Positions 1-14,300 of a stretch of DNA of 64,000 bases are shown piece after piece; the stretch's first letter is position 1, and each line of letters begins with the position of its first letter. Below the pieces are notes generated by a model, which did no database searches, was not told the origin of the DNA, and worked only from the letters and a program-made list of their open reading frames with translations. This DNA comes from Bedellia somnulentella (lineage: Eukaryota; Arthropoda; Insecta; Lepidoptera; Bedelliidae): positions 6,386,001-6,450,000 of the forward strand of contig OY755172.1 in assembly GCA_963576735.1 (NCBI GenBank), in the 5' to 3' direction. Made by a program: the position numbers and the translations under genes.

Positions 1-310
1 TCCCTTCATCGAGCATTTGTATGCTTGTAAATCAGGTACACAGGCAGGACTACGCGGCACGCTTCCTTTGCCTGTAATTCAGGTCATGACGCTTGCGTGT
101 TCGACCACTTCCTGGTATTTTCAGAACAGCCTAAGTTACCTAGAAAACCTATGTAACAGTTGTAGAGTATAATATGGTAGTTTCAAGGTGAACAGCCCAT
201 GGGCACGCCTTACACGTGTAGAGAAATGCTTTGGTTATGATACAGTTATTTGGCGAGCTATTACAAGTGTACGAATGCGGACGCCTACGCGAAATGAAAT
301 ATTTCACCTG

Positions 311-408
311 TGACGTAATTTCGCGTCTCCCACTAGACGCTGCGAGGATGACGCCTCCGCACTATCGCCAACGCAATGACGTAGACTTGCTATTTATTTG
401 TGACGTCA
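311..408. promoter_or_regulatory. Cluster of CRE/ATF-like TGACG motifs
   Basis: Within about 100 bp there are four TGACG-type motifs: TGACGTAA at 311, ATGACGCC near 349, TGACGTAG near 377 and the full palindrome TGACGTCA at 401. A further palindromic ATGACGTCAT lies at 4973-4982. Such sites bind bZIP proteins of the CREB/ATF class in animals. That they act as an enhancer here is inference from clustering alone. Confidence 0.3.
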
Positions 409-2529
409 TGTTATATTGCATAATTTTACATAAACGGAACATTCATTGTTCTTTCTTTGATTTATTGATTCCAAGGTCTAATTGCAACGAAATTAATAGT
501 GGGAAATCGTATTCGTAAATTTATCACTAAGACAGACCATTTAGGGACTTTTTGTTATCATTGAGTTGAACATTGAAAAGTTTTATCCTTTTAAAAATTT
601 CAGTTTTAAATAAATAAAATAGAACAGTTATTACCTTATGCTCAGATTTAAAATATTGTTGCTCATTCAGCAATACAGATAAAGGAAATGATAAGAGAAA
701 AGATAAATATCTGATAATCTCTAAGTTAAACCAGAATCTAAGTTCATTTGAAAAAACTGAAATATATTTTAGCCAATATTACAAAATGAACTGCTGTAAA
801 AATACTCGTAGCCGTGGTACTAAGGGGGTGAAATATGGCTCGCCCTAGTTACAGGGGGCACGACCTGGGTGGCCCATATCCGAGCGCGCCAACTAGGCCG
901 CCTAGTATTCGCTTTAGTCCTGCCTTCGATTAGGTAACCTCCCTGTATACTGTACGAAAACATCTTTATTGTGCTCCACATTCAATTTACGTACCAACCG
1001 AATAAAAAAGGCCATGTTGTATCTGTATAAATAAGGAAATACAAAAAGACTGAAATAACATAAAATTTAAATTCGCTGCAACATGTAGGTTGATTGTTGA
1101 TCTTATAAAAGAAACTGTAACTTCAAGGCGAACGTTTGCAATAAAACCGTTTGTTGCATTTAGACATTCACGTAATGTAGGTCACGGATTTTAGGGGCAA
1201 GGTTGGTTCAGCGGGCTTTGGTGGATCCGCGCGTGCTGCTCCGCCACATCCGCTATGCAATCTCTATTTGTATTCAGTTTCGTACACTGCTTGATGAAGG
1301 CCGAGCTACCGTGCCGTTTCATTGGTCGCCGTAAGCGCTTATATCCGACCCGTTTCAAACCTGTGCATGTTTCAACATTGCATTCAAATAAAATTAAAGC
1401 GTATAGCTATACCTCATGTTGCAAGTAAATCAGCAGTCGATTCAGAATGTAATAGATAGGTGAGTTCCGCCTGGCCGGTACAATAAGCACTCCGCTTGGA
1501 GCTGCTCATGGTTACGAAATGGTAATTGCTTAGAAGAGCCGAGCCGTAACTGGGTCGCGACGAGTGCGCCTGCGACTCGCTCCGCTGTCCTGTAATGCTA
1601 CTGCAAACTACACCACTCGATTATACACTTGATTTACTGGTACCTTTTTAAAGCTTCGAAACAAAGCTGTTAGTCGCTTGGCAAGAATGTTATTTGAGTG
1701 ACGTTCATTTCATCATAGGCAAAGGTCACGCGTTCTATTTGTGACTACTCAAATTATCAGTTGTTTACAGGGCCATGTTTTTTTTACATTTGCTGACACA
1801 AAAACCGTGAAAACAAATTCTGGTGAGCTGAGGTTAGATATGACACAAGCGATTGGTGGCACAATAGAGCGATTGCCGACTCGATTCCGCTGCAACATAG
1901 CTATTGACCTATTTAATGGTGCACGATCGCCTGCCGACAACCGAATTGCTTGTGCATGCGTTTATACGTGACCGAGTGCAGCCTCGCTCGGTGTTTATGT
2001 GGATTGGAAACAAATAATCGCTTTTTGATTATCCAATCTACAGGAACACAGATTATATCGACTTAGAGGTTTATTGAAAATTATACCGTTAGAAGAGTTA
2101 TTTTCAATATTCATGTAGATTTTAAGATTTTACACTTTTAAGTAATGCTAATAAGTTATTAGTTTAGTAATAACAATACAAAGCGACGTGTCAACAAGCA
2201 AAACCTTAACATTCGTCCTACTGCAATACATATGATTATAACAATTGATGGAACGTGCGTGACAATAAAAGCGGTAGAGTCACTGGAATCATTATCGTTC
2301 GCTCGCCGCAAAATGCATCGCCCTATTGTTTTAAAATTTAAAGTACAACTCGAACGCTCATTAATAATTAACACGAGTGCAATGTCCTGTCATTGACTTG
2401 GACTTCCTTTGTGTTCCAGTATTAGGTTATTAATCGAACGTATCGCAGTCAAAAATACTTGTAATGCGATATGGTAGATGTGAGTGTATTCGTGTTGGGT
2501 CTGGATTTGGTAAGCGTGTGACCTAATTC

Positions 2530-2640
2530 GGTGAGGCTGGGTTGCCGGCCGGCGTGCCGGTGGCGGCGGCGGCGGCGGGAGAACTGCGCATGCGCGAGCC
2601 GGGTCTGCTTTGCCATTGACTCCGCGGCTATACATACTAT
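2530..2640. promoter_or_regulatory. GC-rich islet with NRF1-like palindrome, possible alternative promoter
   Basis: A short GC-rich block in AT-rich surroundings has a (GGC)n run and, near 2584-2595, TGCGCATGCGCG, which matches the palindromic NRF1/ewg site. CpG dinucleotides are frequent. In animal genes such blocks often mark promoters or enhancers. No TATA box or initiator that would fix a start was found, so the role is a guess. Confidence 0.25.
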
Positions 2641-5164
2641 ATTTTATGCTATTCTTTTATTGACAGTGCGTTACCAACTAGTGAGGTTTTTGTAATTACT
2701 GAATGAAACAATCATATTACCCTGAATTTCAATAGTAAATTCTAATAGAAATTTTACTTCTATTAATGAGTTGAAAATAAACTTTTAGGTCAGTTTTGTT
2801 CTCTTAATTTAGCATATTTAAACGCATCGGTTTTAGGTATTTCAATTCAGTTACCATCGGGTTGTAGACTATTTTTAATACTCTCTCATCACTCTCATAA
2901 CGTAAAAAATACATTGGAATTAAGGAACTAATAATATTTTATAGCAAAGTAGTTAATCTATAAATACTTTCTTTAGCGAAATCATTGAAAGGTTTAATAT
3001 GGTATAGTAAAATGTTTACTTTGGTCAAAACACAAGTTAAGTAAAATACTCACTTACGATAAGTCATTTCAAAGACGACGTTTATACCAAGTCAGTTTTG
3101 TTAAACACACCTTTAACGTTAATACATTTACAACTGATCTATTGTCCGAATAATAGAAATGAGCAAATAATAGTTCTGATATTTATAAGCGGAAAGAACA
3201 TTGAAAGTCATGCCAGTGGCACTGTACCGGATATAATGTCACATTCATTTGACCTGCCAGCGTCCTGGCTTTGTGAGAAATAACTAGTAGTACAATTAGT
3301 CGTGAAAAACATAACTTGTAAAAAATGACTTCGATTCTTGTTGAACAATAGAATCACAAAATCTACTCCTATGTTAAAAGGAGTGACAATTTACTTTTAA
3401 TTTCTACTTAAGATACGTGACTTCCGATACCCTTTGTACTGAGTGTCTTTATAATAAATATCAGGTACATAGAAGATAGAAAAAGACAACTAGTAGAAAT
3501 TTTCTGAAGAGTTTTTCTTTTCGTTTTTTTTATCATCCACAGTTTCTGGGAACCTTTTAAAATCCTAATTTTGATCAACAATTGAAAAGCAAATCTTAAA
3601 TTCAAGTAGCGCTTATTAAATAAAACGTTTCTTATCTTCATATAAGTGACCTAGTAACGTTGACAGTAAATTTACAAACAATCTAATACAATGAATAATT
3701 GCAAGTTACCATGTCAAAGTCACTTGGTGACTTTCACTGGCATTTAGGCGTTCAAGTTTCGTCATCGGATGAAGTTATTGTGCAACAGTTGTCACTTTTA
3801 CATAACCCGTTAGCAAGCAACAGTGTAGAGAAGGCAAACGGAACTAACGGCAATACAACGAGGCCAGCTTGATATATAGCCTAGCGTTCCTGTATATTAG
3901 ACACCGTTCTACGAACCTCGACTAATCGTTGGTTTATTTAAACAATGACTTTTTCATGCAGGTGATTAGAATAAAAGTAGACTCGTGACAGACACGAAAG
4001 AATGGTTTCTTCCGTGATTAAATTCACCAAGTAAGGTGGATAGTTTGATATATGGTAATCGGCGCGGTCGTGCAGCCACGTCCACCGCGACACGGTGCTG
4101 ACGCACACACTCACCGCGCGCTCACCCACACGCGGACAGCACACGCACACGAAATCACGTAAAAGTGAAAGTATGAAATGATCGCCGCTCCGCTCACCTG
4201 TGCGGCCCGGTTTAGAGCCTGTACCGCGCTCACATTTACTGTATTGCATTCCACATCAACTATATTGTATTACATGATTCGTATGAAATATATCTTCTCC
4301 AGAAAACTTTTGGATCACGGTTAATTACTTTACAAAACGGGCTAATGAATTTGCCAGTAATGTATCGATTAGATAAGTAGGTTAATAGTGATCTCATTAG
4401 CGAGGTTTTAAACGCACATTAAACAAATAAGATAACAAATTGATTTGAAATGTCGTGTCGGGACGCTCTATCTACGTTATGCCCCGAGTATTGTTGCAAT
4501 TGGAAATAGAAATGCGGAAAAGTCCGACATAGAATAAGTAAAGTATCACTCACGTCATGACTGACGCACAAGCACACAAGACAGCCAATGCCAACCACTC
4601 GCTCATTGCACATTACATACCATATGACACACTGTGGCTACTAGGAAAACGAGTATCATGGCCTGAATTATATTTCTAAAGCCCGCATTAGTACAAGTTC
4701 AACTTCCAATAACGTTGTAAAAACCATATGTGCAGTGAGTATATTATGACCTTTGCCATTAATGTAATGCGGAAATGTGCTGATGAAACTCCTCTGATGT
4801 TACTTGATAAAACCTGTTTACTTACATGAGTATTAAATGTCATTCGAATTATTGCGTCTCGGTTTTCTTGAACTCAATATTTTATGGGTATTTGGGTGCC
4901 TTAGTGCATGTGTGAAATGTAGGTGGGGCTCGCGGAACGAACGCATCTCGCTCTATTTTCGATGACCAGGTCATGACGTCATATCCCAACCATAACAGGA
5001 CTGCACGGAGGTCGTTGTATTGATTTTGCTATAACCTACACCTAGTTGCTGAAATTATTACGCAAATATCTATAAATAGCTCGGGGAAACGTTCCCGTCC
5101 CAGTAGTTTTGCACCCCCCTATCTCTTTGCAAATGGATTAATTTTAGTTTATCTCTTGTTACAG

Positions 5165-5331
5165 ACTCCTTTGGAATTAAAGAAGAAACTTGATGAAGTG
5201 AGATTGCTTGAATCGCGTAAATCAGCTAGACTGGCCGATGTGGACACAGATTTTGCCAGATTGGCCGATATGGCTGGCGATCGGAGAAGAGTTTCAGCAA
5301 CTATTGAAGTTCCCCCTCATCAATTGCAAGG
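5165..5331 (+). CDS. Glut4EF: Glut4EF-like coding exon (first in window)
   Basis: The exon follows a TTGTTACAG acceptor and ends before GTAAGT, with two bases left over for the next codon. The frame is open for 55 codons, beginning [19 protein letters not shown] and ending [14 protein letters not shown] in style (IEVPPHQLQ). It probably corresponds to the conserved N-terminal domain of the family (possibly Pfam DUF4772, from memory). Codon use is more AT-rich than in the later exons. Confidence 0.8.
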
Positions 5332-8300
5332 GTAAGTCCCACAACGATTTTAAAATGTTAAAAGGATTACTTTGGCAAAATTACTTTCAGTACTATGGAT
5401 GCAATAAACAGAACATATTTTATAGGAGTTTGAGATTTGACTTGCAACCTTCCCTTCATGTTAAAGTAGTGGCGGCCCAATCTATCACACTGAAGGTCAG
5501 ACTAAGCCTGAACGTGTGTATTATATATGGAGAGAGTATGTTGACTTGCCTTGTTAATCGAGCTTAGAATATGGTTGCTCCAATCAATCAGTGTCATAAT
5601 CGGGGGAAGCGAGTGCTAATTAACAAATATCACAGCGTTCTCACCTTGAGTGCACCGGCTCACCTCGGCGCAAGGTGAGAGAAGGCCAGGCCATCGCATT
5701 TCTAACATATTTCGTTTCTGTTGGCCCACGGATTTTCATTCGGCGTTTGAAACACTCGCTGGTTTCTAAATTGTCTTAAATAAAAGTTTCTAGCTAGAAT
5801 AGGAGTTGTATGTTTTTGATATTGCATCAAAATATGCAAAACATTTGCATTTACTTTAGGTACAATTTTCTAACTTTTTGTGATATAATATTAAACATAC
5901 TTGCTTCTCCGTATGTTATATCAAGTAAGACAAGGGCTGATTAATGATCGGCCCTTTTTGTCTAATAACAATTTTAATGAAGACAAACTACTCGCTTAAC
6001 ATCACGTTACCAATTGCAACACTGAGTTATTGTAAGTGTACGTGTAAGTTATTGCATGCATCTATCTAGATGTAAATGTAAGTAGAGCTGTTGACGGGCT
6101 GCAAGCGATCGGCTCTTGTGAAATCCTTGCGCGCATTAGAAACTGGATGGAAGTGTTGCTGCGGAGTACGGGCGTGTCCTTGTCACAGTTGCCTACATTC
6201 TGCGACCGGCTCCCGGCCCCCACTCCCACTGCACCACTACCAACACTGCCTGCCGACAGACAATGCAATAGCTAACCACCTATTAAAAACTTTGCCACGT
6301 ATGACTCTCCAATCTCTTGATAACTAGCTTCTTGGTCAGCAGAATCCTCGAAAAGTCTATGCTGTTTCTATGATAATGAGCTTATTATGTTGGCGTTATT
6401 TCCAAAACCATTACATTGCCATTCACCCCAATCAAGTAGTAGACAGCCAAACTTTCTCCAAATAAAAAGAATGCAGGCAGTTCAATAAAATAAGTTGTCT
6501 ACTAACAATTTACAAGTCCGTGAGGTAATGTTTGTTAATGCTCGCATTTCGTAGACGTGACGCGCCACGTCGAAGTTTCACTTTTCGACAACGGTGCCGG
6601 CTCAAAGCCGGTGAGAGGCGAATCTGTTCACTCGTGCTCCCGATTTCACAACGGACATCAAAAGCGCGAAGATTTTGATTTGATAACGAGATTGTGTACA
6701 CCGAAGAGAAATCTATTTGGCCGTGATCGTGCAATTCATTTCTGTAATGGTTTTTTTAACTCATTTTTATATAAATTCGTACAGGAAAGGTCATGGTGAC
6801 ACTAAAGACTAAACTTTAATTTTAAGTATTTCAGGTTAAGAAGGCCTTTAGAGTGACTTTTTACTCAGTAAATACGTAGCCTACTCGCTTGCTTCATGCG
6901 ATTGTAGCCTTGTAAATTCTTCCATAACAAAATTCGTGTAAAACTTATAAAACAAGTCAGCTTACAGTGACTAAAATTTTAAAAGTGAAAGAATCTTTTA
7001 GTTCTTTTGAATTTACGCATTATTTGCTACTTTCGTCTATATACACTTTCTGTTTTATCATGGGTGGAGTTGAGTGCCTTTTCTGATCTTAAAATATTAT
7101 CCACCGGCAAAGAGTAACTAGATTCGTATTCGCTAGCTACGTCACTCTAAGCCAAAAGAGAGTAATTTAAAATAATTGACAAGTACAATAGGCAAGATGA
7201 TGGAGTACAATACTTTCGATGGCCTCAAAGATCTATTGCGTTGCGATTACAAAGATGGCGCGAGGCGGGCGGTCGCACGAGGCGGCGGCGGCGGCGTGTG
7301 ACACACTGACCTACTTCCAAAATGGAACGACCAACTAGCTAAGATACCACATTTGGCACATTTGATTTGTAGTTGTCCTAAGTATACATTTGCGTGAGCA
7401 GAGATGACAGAATATGATTGACCAATATCCTGCCTTTGGAGTTTTAATTCAGCGAGACTATTTACTACCAATAAATAGAGGCCTATTTTAATCTATGATA
7501 CTTTTTCATATTTCCAGTGATCTTTAACATACTAGAAACGGTTTGAGAATGAATTTTTGTTTTACACTTTAACACTCCATAGGCAAAAGTTTTCGAATGT
7601 TCTCGACGTCATTGAAGATTGTAAGTCTTGAAAAAACTAATCAAAAGTATTCTCATTTTTTCCATCGCTTCTTATATCTGACATTGACTCAAAATCTTAC
7701 GAGAAACGTTTGCAAAGATCGAAAGTACGTCTCGACGTTAGAGCCTATCGTATTTGGAAAGTATTTCGGAGTCGCGGGTGAATTGCAAGCCAGCAGGTCG
7801 CGTAACGGCAGTAGAGGCCGGTAGTTAGGCCGCCCCCTCCTCCCCCGCGCCCCGCCCCGCTGACGCCGTAGCCGCGGCCAACGAAGCACTTTCCCGTTGT
7901 GCACACGTTTGCTTTCGTTGGTGCTGGCTGCTGGCCCGTTATCTCATTCGGCAGGTGCACTAATACTTGCGATGTAGAGAAAGTGTTACATAAACGAGAA
8001 ACTTAGTCATTTAATTAATTTTAACATCATGTATATGCTAACAAAAGAAGAGAGATTGTTCCAATTTAAACTATATGCGTCAAGTAAAAGTTTAGCACTT
8101 TTGTCGTAATTTATATTAAAGAAAGAACACTAAAGTTCTTCCATGGTAACAAAATGGATCCAAGTTATTTAAATAATCGATCGGTTAAAACTATAACATA
8201 AAACCTCTTTCGTTCCTTTGATAGATTATTAGAATATGGCGTGCAGTGCGAATCACCATGACAAATATTAATGTATGAAAGGTCACCTTGTCCTCTGAAT

Positions 8301-11300
8301 TTTCAAGGTTTATATTTAAATTTGATGCCTTAACAATTATTTCTACTTCGTTAGGCCGAAATGATTTAAAGATGAGTTTAATTTGCCGACTCCGTTTAAC
8401 CGGCGTATTAACAAAAACAAAAAATGACACGTCGGAATCTGCCCTTGGTGTTCGTTCCAATTTGTCAGAAGCAGGCCAAGTCCAGCGATGAGCTCATGCA
8501 AAGCGGCGGCATCGAATCGCGCATGTTTTTTCACCAGCCCAAATTGCATTGCAGCACGACTACATGACGAGCTGTTAACTACCCATACTGAATCTAAGCA
8601 AATCGCAATAGAAGCTTGCCACTTAGCAACATTATCATATGACATTGACTCTCCTTTATCCGGCAACAAGTTGTCAATGACGAATGGATAGGAAGCCTTT
8701 TCATTGCGTAACTGATTGTATGATAAAACGACTACATGTCACTCAGTTATGACAGAGCATATGAATGTCTTTTCACAACCCTGATCTTTTATTGTCTGAT
8801 TGACTTTTACGCCATGTATCATCGTCAATTAAACAAAGTTTAGTTGCGTCATTTATCATAAATGACTGCACAGTATCGTGTTTAATATGCAGAGCTGTAT
8901 TACATAATTGATAGGAAGTAAAAAAACAAACTCTGGTAATAAGATAATTTATCGCCAAACGCGCAATAATCGCTTGTGTAGTAGGTTAGGTGACAAGACG
9001 ACAAGCGGCAAGGTCGCTCTGGTTCCAGCGCGCGAGTGAGATTACTACGACGCGATGTGTGCTCAGCCGGCTGCCAGCTCGCGCTACTACCGCACTGCCG
9101 TCACGCTATCTACAATACACCCAAATCAAACATTTGCTCTCAAAACATTGATTATCTTTTGAACAACGGATCGAAATGTTTCCAATTGTTAAAACACGTG
9201 AAATTTTGATTTTACGAAAATTTAAATTGCTGTCGATTTCGTTGCACCAAAATTATTCTCATGCGAAAGTGTGTTGCTTTCTAATCGTCTCAGAAAATGC
9301 GAATGCTTGCGCACGGACGGTGAGAGGCGGTGAGACGCGCTGGCAAACGTAATTATCAAACGATTACGTCAGTGAGTTCGGTTCGTGGAACATACGTCAT
9401 AATGATGTGGCCGCGCGCGGTGAGTGTGAGCTGTCACGGGAAAGTCAATGAAGTCACCTCTGCGGGCGACGCCATCGCACTATCGGCTTCAGCGGTCAAT
9501 GGTACCTGCCTCGATAACGTCCTCTCGCACAACTTAACCACCTGTTCGTGATACTTTCGACAACAGAATAATTTCATCATTTACATAATTTTGAGCTTCG
9601 TTTTCGTCTTAAAGTGATTATTTCTTTTTTAAATAAGACGTCCAATTTTTGGCACGAAACACTTGGTTTTGAAAACGTGCTGTCATTATCGACGTTAACT
9701 CGTCGGTATTCGCTTTTATTAATATTTAACACACATAAGGATCACAACATTTTCAAAACTATAAAACTTAAAAATTAAGTCAACCAAATTACCAAAAGTG
9801 TAAAAGTAAGGCAAGGCAATGAGAGTGAAACCTGTTGCGCTGTCAAAGAACCTGATAACTCGAAGGGCGGGCGGCGCTCCAAGTGCGTGTGCCGAAGGTG
9901 AAGTGAGCTCGCAGGCCGCAGGGTGACGAGGGTGCGTTCCCGGGGCAAGCGTGGAGTCACCGACCCGATCCTGGCGCTGCGACTCCTACCCAACTTTCAA
10001 CGAACCAAGTGTGAACTTTGCACAGTTGAATTGGGTTCAAGTTTATCGCTCCACATGTCAATTTATATTAGAATGGCGCCGAATGAATAGATCAATGCTT
10101 TCCATTAATGGTTTACGAAAGTATTAACTTAATTGCAGATTCGTTTTAAATAAAGTTGTTATCGACTATTCACCGCATATAGTTAATGCAAAACATACAG
10201 AAATAATAACGTTAAAACTGTTTAAGTACCAACATACAGAATAAGAATACCATACTATATTCTCATTTAGAGTTGAATGCTTTTAATAGAGAAGATAACT
10301 CAAAAATTGCATAAACGTCCGCCGAGTTAATTGCCGATACATTTCTGACCACATCGCCTAATCATAACAATACTTTCCTGGCATACCCATCAAATATCTT
10401 TTAACTCAATCATGAGATGCAAATAAGATAAGATAAGATAAGAAACACATTTATTCATTGCTACACAGTTAGCAATATAAAAACTAAACAAAAAAAACAA
10501 AAATTTAAATAACAAAATTATAAAAACCAGAGTTAACATTAAACATTATTGCCACAAGCCATACCCTGCGTAGCAATAAATTGGCGGCTGACTCAGCATT
10601 ATGTAACAAATGTAATATAATCGACAACCCGGTAAATTTATTACGACATAAACTTTTTCATTATAATAAAAAAACATAGGCATAACCAAACATGATTACT
10701 AGAAACACCCTATAATATTTATTAAAATAAATGTATTACAATAATGCGTTATTAATTGCGAACCATTGTTGACTTAAAAATATATTGTCTGGGTCGCGCA
10801 TGGCTCATGAAAGACGAACGACCGTCCTACCGAAGGTTGTCGGGGTGAGTGACCAGACGGGGGCAGAGACATTGTCCTTACGCAACTGCCAAAAACCTAG
10901 TGCCAGGCAATACCCTTGCTAAACGATTGCGTAATACTTTCCTAGACTACGTTAACTTCACACCTCCAACACTCTTCATATAGAAAAAAAGGACGCCTGC
11001 TCTACATTTTACAAACATAATTGCTGCATATCGATTTGATTTTCCGAGAAAGTAGTAACGATGCATTGCACTGGTCAGAAATATTGATTGCTAAGGAGTA
11101 AATAGCCTAAAGGTAGATATAGCTGTTTCCACGTATCGCGCGAACTGTTATTAGCGTACCGAGGAAACGGTGTCGACCAGAGTTGTGCAATTTCACTCAA
11201 GACCGTCGACTCACGGTGACTGCGACCATTTCTACCTTCATCTATCTCAGCCGGAACTGCTGCTCCAAATCATGCCTTCAGCTCATTTCTTTTTTACCGC

Positions 11301-14300
11301 TATCTTATTGGTTCTTCGACACTAAACATATACTCGATGGAGTTTCACTCTTTTGAACTTTCCATCTATAGATTTAAGTACAGACTCTTCTTGGTCGAAG
11401 TTTAAGAAAAGAATTGTGAAAGCGCCTAGCTTCTTTGTCAATTACTGTTAACCACCAATTAATAAAATTCTAGCTTAATAATGAAAAAACACACGCAATA
11501 TTATAATTAATTATCTACTCGTCTAACATTTAGACAAATGTACCTATTCCAATTACATGACGACGTCATACCATATCTGAGTATTATACTGATCACAAAT
11601 TCCCATTACTTTTAATACTTCATTTTGCCTTGGAAAACCCATAGCACATAACCATCAAGGAAAACGTGTCATCGCAGTTTTTGTTTCAGTTCTCGGAAGC
11701 GCCGGCCCAGCAGCTCTGGAGACCTGGGGTACGGCGAGCGGGACGACATGATGAACGAGTGCAATGCGGCGCTGGTCCTCATGTCTCTTAGCTGCTCGCC
11801 TAACTCGCCGAGACCTAGTTAGTATTATCCCTTTTAAGTAAAGAAAAGAAAGGAGAATTTTTTCTTTGCTATTGGAGAAAATAGAAAAAAAACTTATCAG
11901 CGAAATAAAGGAAATATATAAAATTATTTTTACTGAAAGCAACTGTTTGATTATGCAGGATAAGCCTATGTCAAACAGGAATAAAAAAAGCGATTCTGCT
12001 GGTAAAGGAATTTTAAAAATCAGGCACAATTTACATCACGATATTTCGTGCTAAAATGTTCAATGGTAGTTTTAGTATAGATCAGTTGAGGAAGGTCAAT
12101 TACCACTTGTTATGATCACGAAAACACAGGCCAATATCACACAGATGTTTTTAAGCAAATATATTGAATACAAAATAGCAAATGAATACGTCTTTATGAA
12201 AACAACGCAAATAAATAAGTCTAACTTGATACTATTATAGTAATGGTTCTACTACGAATGTAGTCTGTTCTTGGTTTTTCTTCCCGATTATAAAGATAGT
12301 ATTTTATAAAGTTTTGCTGATAATATCATATTTATCAAGCGTACTACCAAGGACATCGGAGATTAGTTTGGCTTTATCGATTCACGAAGGTTATTTCAAA
12401 AACCTTTCATCACTTACTGTTTTCTTTTGTTTAAAACTACAAAAATAATAGCAGATAGATCAACACACTTTAGAAACTTTATTACAAGTTTTGCTTTTTA
12501 AAAGTACCAAAGAAGAAGTACCAAAAAAGAATAGAAAACTATTGTCTGCTTTACGAAGACAAGATGATTGTATATTGCTTGATTGAAAAATAGAAAGTCG
12601 ATCTTATCGCATCGGCTAAGATGATTAGCTAGGATGATGGTACACTGTGAAATTATAATTCAATAGTAATGGTAACTTTGCGTTTCGTAATCATCAATAT
12701 ACTGGTTAAGACTCCACTCAGTTTAGACAAAATGCATTACCATAGGGTAAATACAGAAATTCTTGCCCTAGAAACTAAAAAAAACTTATTTCACCATAAT
12801 AAACTCTATTTAAAAGATATTGGATTGAATCTATTTAAAAGATCATAAAGCTAAAACAGCTTCAACAGATCAGAATTATAAAAATGATTCAGCAAACTGG
12901 TTAAACTGGTTGAAACAAGGGGCTGGCTGAAAACCAGCGTTATAGAGATGTATATCTTGCAGTATATACTAAACCAGAATGTTTTGCTATTGGATTACAT
13001 AAATAATAATAAACTAGGTGCATCATGGGGAGGTCGCTCGTCCGTTTCGCCTGGAGCCAGCAGCAGCTCTGGGTCCTCATGGAGATCTGGCACTCCCTCA
13101 CCGCCGCCCGCCTCTTCCTCATTCAGCGATGAGGGAATCGCGATGGACTACGAAGATCTACTGCCTCGCAAGAAAAAGGTTAGTTATCCCATTTTTTTAA
13201 GAGAAATTATTGAGGTATGTGTTGAAATTAATAAAATTATTATAACTTATATTATGATAGAAAACGAGGTAAATTGAACTGTAGTTACTCAGCATTTTAG
13301 TAAAAGTTTAATTGATAAATATATTAGGTATACACATTTATGTCTGTTTGAGCTTCATTCTTATTCTTCATAATTATATATCTAATGACAATAAGAACCT
13401 CGCTACATTTATAATAGGCTTTCCTTACTTTAATCAAATTACAATATATACGAAGCATATACATCAAGACATAGAATTCGTTCAAGAGACAAAGTTCCGT
13501 GCGTGTGATAACCGTAGTTAACATTCTTGTGACGGTTAATTGAGATAGTGTGAATGACGCTAACACGATACACCAAATACTTGGCTTATCTATCTACCTA
13601 CTGTTGATTTATTAGTACGTTTCACTTTCGATTTCATTCATATTTTCGTCTGTGACATTCACACCTGTTAGCCGGAGCAGTGATATGGATATGACTGAAT
13701 AAACATGTTATACACTGATAAACGGTAACTGATTTTCATTGTTTCTTTTTAATTGCAAGTGCCTTTTGTCGTTAGAAAAAACCTCAACTCAATCAGTTCT
13801 GCATTAATTGATTAAAATATATGAGTACGGTTTTAATAAAACAATTAAATCCTACAAACCAAGCCGCTCGAGTCGTTTCTCTTAGTAACAATAATTTGAC
13901 TCAATCCCAGAGGTGAATAATAATGCAATGTATGTTTCTGAGTCGTTGGTATGCTGCCGTATACTTTCTAAAATATATGCCCAAAGACGTCCGCAACTAC
14001 AAGTAATATATTAGAGAACAGTATTTGTTCCGCAAGAGGCTTGTTGAAAGCCATTTGCAGTTACCAAGCTGGCCCTGCATCCTATTATAGTATTTAAGTA
14101 GCAACCAGTTTTAGACAATGCCCCTAGCTACTATCCTCGAGTATCGTTTTAGAAATGCAATACCCGTTTCATTGTCTTAGTAATAATATATTTGCGATTT
14201 TTGCTTCGTTTCGTGAAACATGGATAGACCTTTAACCGGTCTTCGAAATCTTGCTTCAGTGTTTTAAGTGCCCCGCATCTTGGTTACTTGAGAAAATAAA

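Larger units (their letters stand above)
1..5164. other. Non-coding stretch, probably intron or 5' flank of the Glut4EF-like gene
   Basis: No exon with splice sites and a conserved reading frame was recognised here. The first supported coding exon of the zinc-finger gene starts at 5165 behind an acceptor, so at least the right part is intron. The stretch is AT-rich with isolated GC-rich islets (about 2530-2640) and CRE-like motifs (311-408, 4973-4982). No transposon could be recognised. Confidence 0.6.

Noticed and set aside
231..518. 95-codon plus-strand open frame near the left edge
   Set aside because: Low-complexity composition, no splice context and no recognisable motif; it overlaps the CRE-like cluster in non-coding sequence.
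13179..13277. Coding sequence continuing past LLPRKKK to a stop at 13275
   Set aside because: The GTTAGT donor in phase 0 joins directly to the zinc-finger exon, and the read-through residues are AT-rich intron translation.
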